60,000 nucleotides of DNA from Tubulanus polymorphus. Its lineage: Eukaryota; Nemertea; Palaeonemertea; Tubulaniformes; Tubulanidae. Location of the stretch: contig NC_134026.1 in NCBI RefSeq assembly GCF_964204645.1, positions 10,506,450 to 10,566,449 on the forward strand, given 5' to 3'. A model generated the notes under the pieces. That model was not told where the DNA came from, ran no database searches, and saw only the letters and a list, made by a program, of their open reading frames with translations. Within the stretch, counting starts at the first letter, position 1. Each line of letters begins with the position of its first letter. This document shows, in pieces, positions 57,700 through 60,000 of the stretch. The translations under genes and the position numbers were made by a program.

Positions 57700-58450
57700 A
57701 GGCCCAAGTCTGATGTACATGTACATCGAAATGTACATCGAAATTCGGGAAGTCATCAGACATAAGTCGAAATTCGACTAAATAAGGGTCCAGTAGTAAG
57801 GCCAGGGTAAAAAGAAGTACTAGGAAGGACTTTTTTTGGCAATTTTAGATCCAAAAGGAAGGACAATTTGACTCGGAAATATGTACTTTCCAGTAAAATG
57901 AGGGCCCATAAAGGAGCATTTTTGCAATGCATTTGCCCGAATACTAGTCATGTAGACCAGTCATATATTTTAGGGTAATTCCATAACACTGCCTTTCCTG
58001 TAGATTCAATCTTACTGATAATTGAATTACCAGTAATTACCAGTTACTGAGTAATGAAATACTTCAACGGTCGAATTGGCGACGAAATTGCGCGCAAAAA
58101 TACATAGAAATCAAATTTAGAAGGACTTTTTTTATGAAAAGGAAGGACTTAGAGTCAAAAAGAAGGACAAAGATGATGTTTGTCCAAACTTTTTCCGAAA
58201 GAAGGACAAAGAAGGACTTGGAAGGACCGCTGGAATCCATTATTTTCATGTCGAATTTCGAGTTATTTTTATGTCGAATGTCGAGATAATAAGTCTACAT
58301 GAAAATAACATGAAATTCGACATTATTAATTTGACATGAAAAGAGAACTCGAACATAAATTAAACATAACTAAATCGGAATTCAACTTATTATTTCGAAA
58401 TAAGTCGAAATTCGACCGAATATCTCGGAACTCCACTTAATTAGTTGAAA
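57700..58450. repeat. Clusters of gaaggac and gtcgaaattcgac words
   Basis: gaaggac occurs many times at about 57830-57870 and 58120-58225 on one strand. Around them gtcgaaattcgac and its variants occur on both sides (57750-57780 and 58240-58440), giving an overall inverted arrangement like a degraded short inverted-repeat element. Nothing is coding. Confidence 0.55.
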
Positions 58451-59255
58451 TTATGAAAAAATTATCTCATATGTCACCTAGGGGCTTCCATAGATTTGGA
58501 AGTGGAAATGGAGAAGTATTTAATATGCTTTTGGGAGATATTACTACCAATACTCAATCTAGTTAAGCTTGCCTAACTCGGAAATGGTCAACTCAAAATT
58601 TTGACTAACTAAACAAAAAAGAAACTATTTTTCATTACTAACATATTTTCCCATCCTTAACTTGGACTTACTCACCACAATCATAGATGATGTCATGAGC
58701 TACAACTTTGCAATTGAATGTGGTAACAAAATATGCAAATGTACAAATACAACATAGAAATACTAAGCTATTGCATTATTCAACGCCCCCTGGTGGCCAT
58801 ATACAAAAACCAATGACAGTGAAACTCATCAAAATCATAGAACACGTTGTGGGCTACAACTTTCCAATTGATTGTAGTAACACAATATGCTTAGGTATCA
58901 ATATAATGTGGAAAAAACTGTTTCCCACCTACGAATGAGTTACTGATGACACCAAGATAGCCACCAATTGCGTCATAATCGGCTGATCAAAAATAACTAT
59001 CTCAGCTATAAAACATCCCTTTCCAAAGAACACCCATCCAAATTGCAATGAGAAATGGCAAACCAGTAGGAAGCTACAGGACCTAGAATTCCGGCCAAAA
59101 TTGACATTTTTGGACTCTAAAAAGGTCACAGGACTATCTTGAGTCCGATCGACCCAATTTTTCTTATGCTGATAGGCCCTTGGGGGATTCAAATATATCC
59201 CAAAGATAAAGGTAATTGATCAAAGCGTCTTCAAAATTTCCCTCAAAAACTTCAA
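58451..59255. other. No gene recognised
   Basis: AT-rich non-coding DNA. Words such as tcaacgccccctggtggcca (about 58780) resemble dispersed repeats, but no second full copy is in the window. Confidence 0.4.
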
Positions 59256-59259
59256 ATAT

Positions 59260-59560
59260 GTGTAAAAAGTGCTGACTTTGGTGAACAACAATGGTTGCCA
59301 GTCGGCCATCTCAATTCTGACAGGGCCAGTCTTCAGGCTGAAGATGTGTCTAGGCTAGATACATGTGCAACCCAAATATAAAGATGTTACATCGAGGCGT
59401 CTTAAAAACTTCCCAAAATAACTGGATTCCGTCTACGGACGGAGGAACGAACGTCGACCGGACAAAAAGTGAACGCAATAGCCCGCTAGTGGGCTAAAAA
59501 AATAACTGGATTCCGTCTACGGACGGACGAACGAACGTCGAACGGACGAAAAGTTAATCC
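59260..59560 (+). repeat. Dispersed repeat, copy 3
   Basis: Matches 48524-48770: gaacaacaatggttgccagt, gatgtgtctagg, aaaataactggattccgtct, and agtgaacgcaatagcccgct. The end segment (aataactggattccgtctac plus ggacggacgaacg) is then repeated a second time immediately after, at about 59500-59550. Confidence 0.8.
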
Positions 59561-60000
59561 AGTGTCCATACATGTATATTATACCAGTGTTCTCCGCGTA
59601 GTAAAAGAATTATAGGGGCGGTCCTCAGAAAATGGATCAGGAGTGGGGTCTGGAGAAAATCTTATATCTGGAGGTGCTCAAAGCATTTTCCCAGCATTTG
59701 GGGTTAATCAACTAATCGAAGTTTGTTAATTTTTAAAGCAGCAATCATCAGCAGTTTGCTTGAAGCGCTTTCCTGTTGTAGAGATTGGTAGGCTTACATG
59801 CATTAGCCTAAATAATTGGATGTTCTTATATTTATTTGTATAATAACATTTTGTCAAGCTTAGCAAGCCTATCAATTTCGATTTGCGAAATATTTTAGGC
59901 CTTAGATATTCACCTGTCCTGAGCGGTTAATTTTAAGATATCTTCACTATGTAGTAGAAAGATTTTAGCCTGGATTCTGTCATTCAGCAGATTGCGTCAA
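59561..60000. other. No gene recognised
   Basis: Non-coding to the window edge. Confidence 0.4.

Noticed and set aside
1-60000. tRNA, rRNA or other structured RNA genes
   Set aside because: No cloverleaf with internal promoter boxes and no rRNA-like stretch was recognised by eye; a covariance-model scan would be needed to exclude small ones.

Overview
The window looks like intergenic, transposon-dense chromosome from an animal, most likely a marine invertebrate. It has spliceosomal introns with GT-AG ends, many degraded eukaryotic DNA transposons, Ty3-like LTR elements and LINEs, frequent short inverted-repeat elements, and the recurrent word aggcct seen in several marine invertebrate genomes. 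The species cannot be named from the sequence, and no ordinary single-copy host gene could be assigned with confidence.

Layout. 1-1491: right part of a piggyBac element. 1620-2791: a small four-exon gene of unknown function, perhaps with an OB-fold. About 2912-11370: a 3'-truncated Ty3-like LTR element split by a 4.29 kb ISL2EU-type transposon (6639-10928) that carries a SAP-SWIM-YqaJ gene on + and a THAP-DDE transposase on -. 11439-14720: a damaged P-superfamily transposon fragment (copy B) split by a LINE. 15256-17542: piggyBac and EnSpm/CACTA-like remnants. 19172-21465: a SAM-HECT gene. 23030-24975: a SWIM / Ulp1-like protease / PHD gene. 24976-31900: non-coding repeats, hairpins, tandem arrays and a large foldback. 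31987-41031: a 9 kb P-superfamily transposon (copy A) with about 46 bp terminal inverted repeats and a 7 bp target duplication; a spliced transposase (+) faces a spliced PHD-finger gene (-), and a LINE and a short repeat sit inside one transposase intron. 41350-47615: another LINE, a second Ty3-like element and short inverted-repeat elements. 49074-56040: a piggyBac element flanked by TTAA and interrupted by an hAT transposon (49831-53946) with an uninterrupted 791-residue transposase. 56045-60000: short inverted-repeat elements and dispersed repeats.

The nesting gives relative ages: ISL2EU is younger than Ty3-like element 1, hAT is younger than the piggyBac it split, and the LINE lies inside P-like copy A. 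Most transposase genes carry stops or frameshifts; the hAT gene is the exception. Accessory domains recur: YqaJ nuclease, SUMO-protease fold, HECT, PHD, SAP, SWIM and SAM.

The most unusual system is the P-superfamily element. Its transposase appears to start with a cysteine-rich domain resembling RAG1-type N-terminal zinc domains instead of THAP, and it shares one element with a convergent PHD gene. Two copies in the window keep the same exon boundaries.
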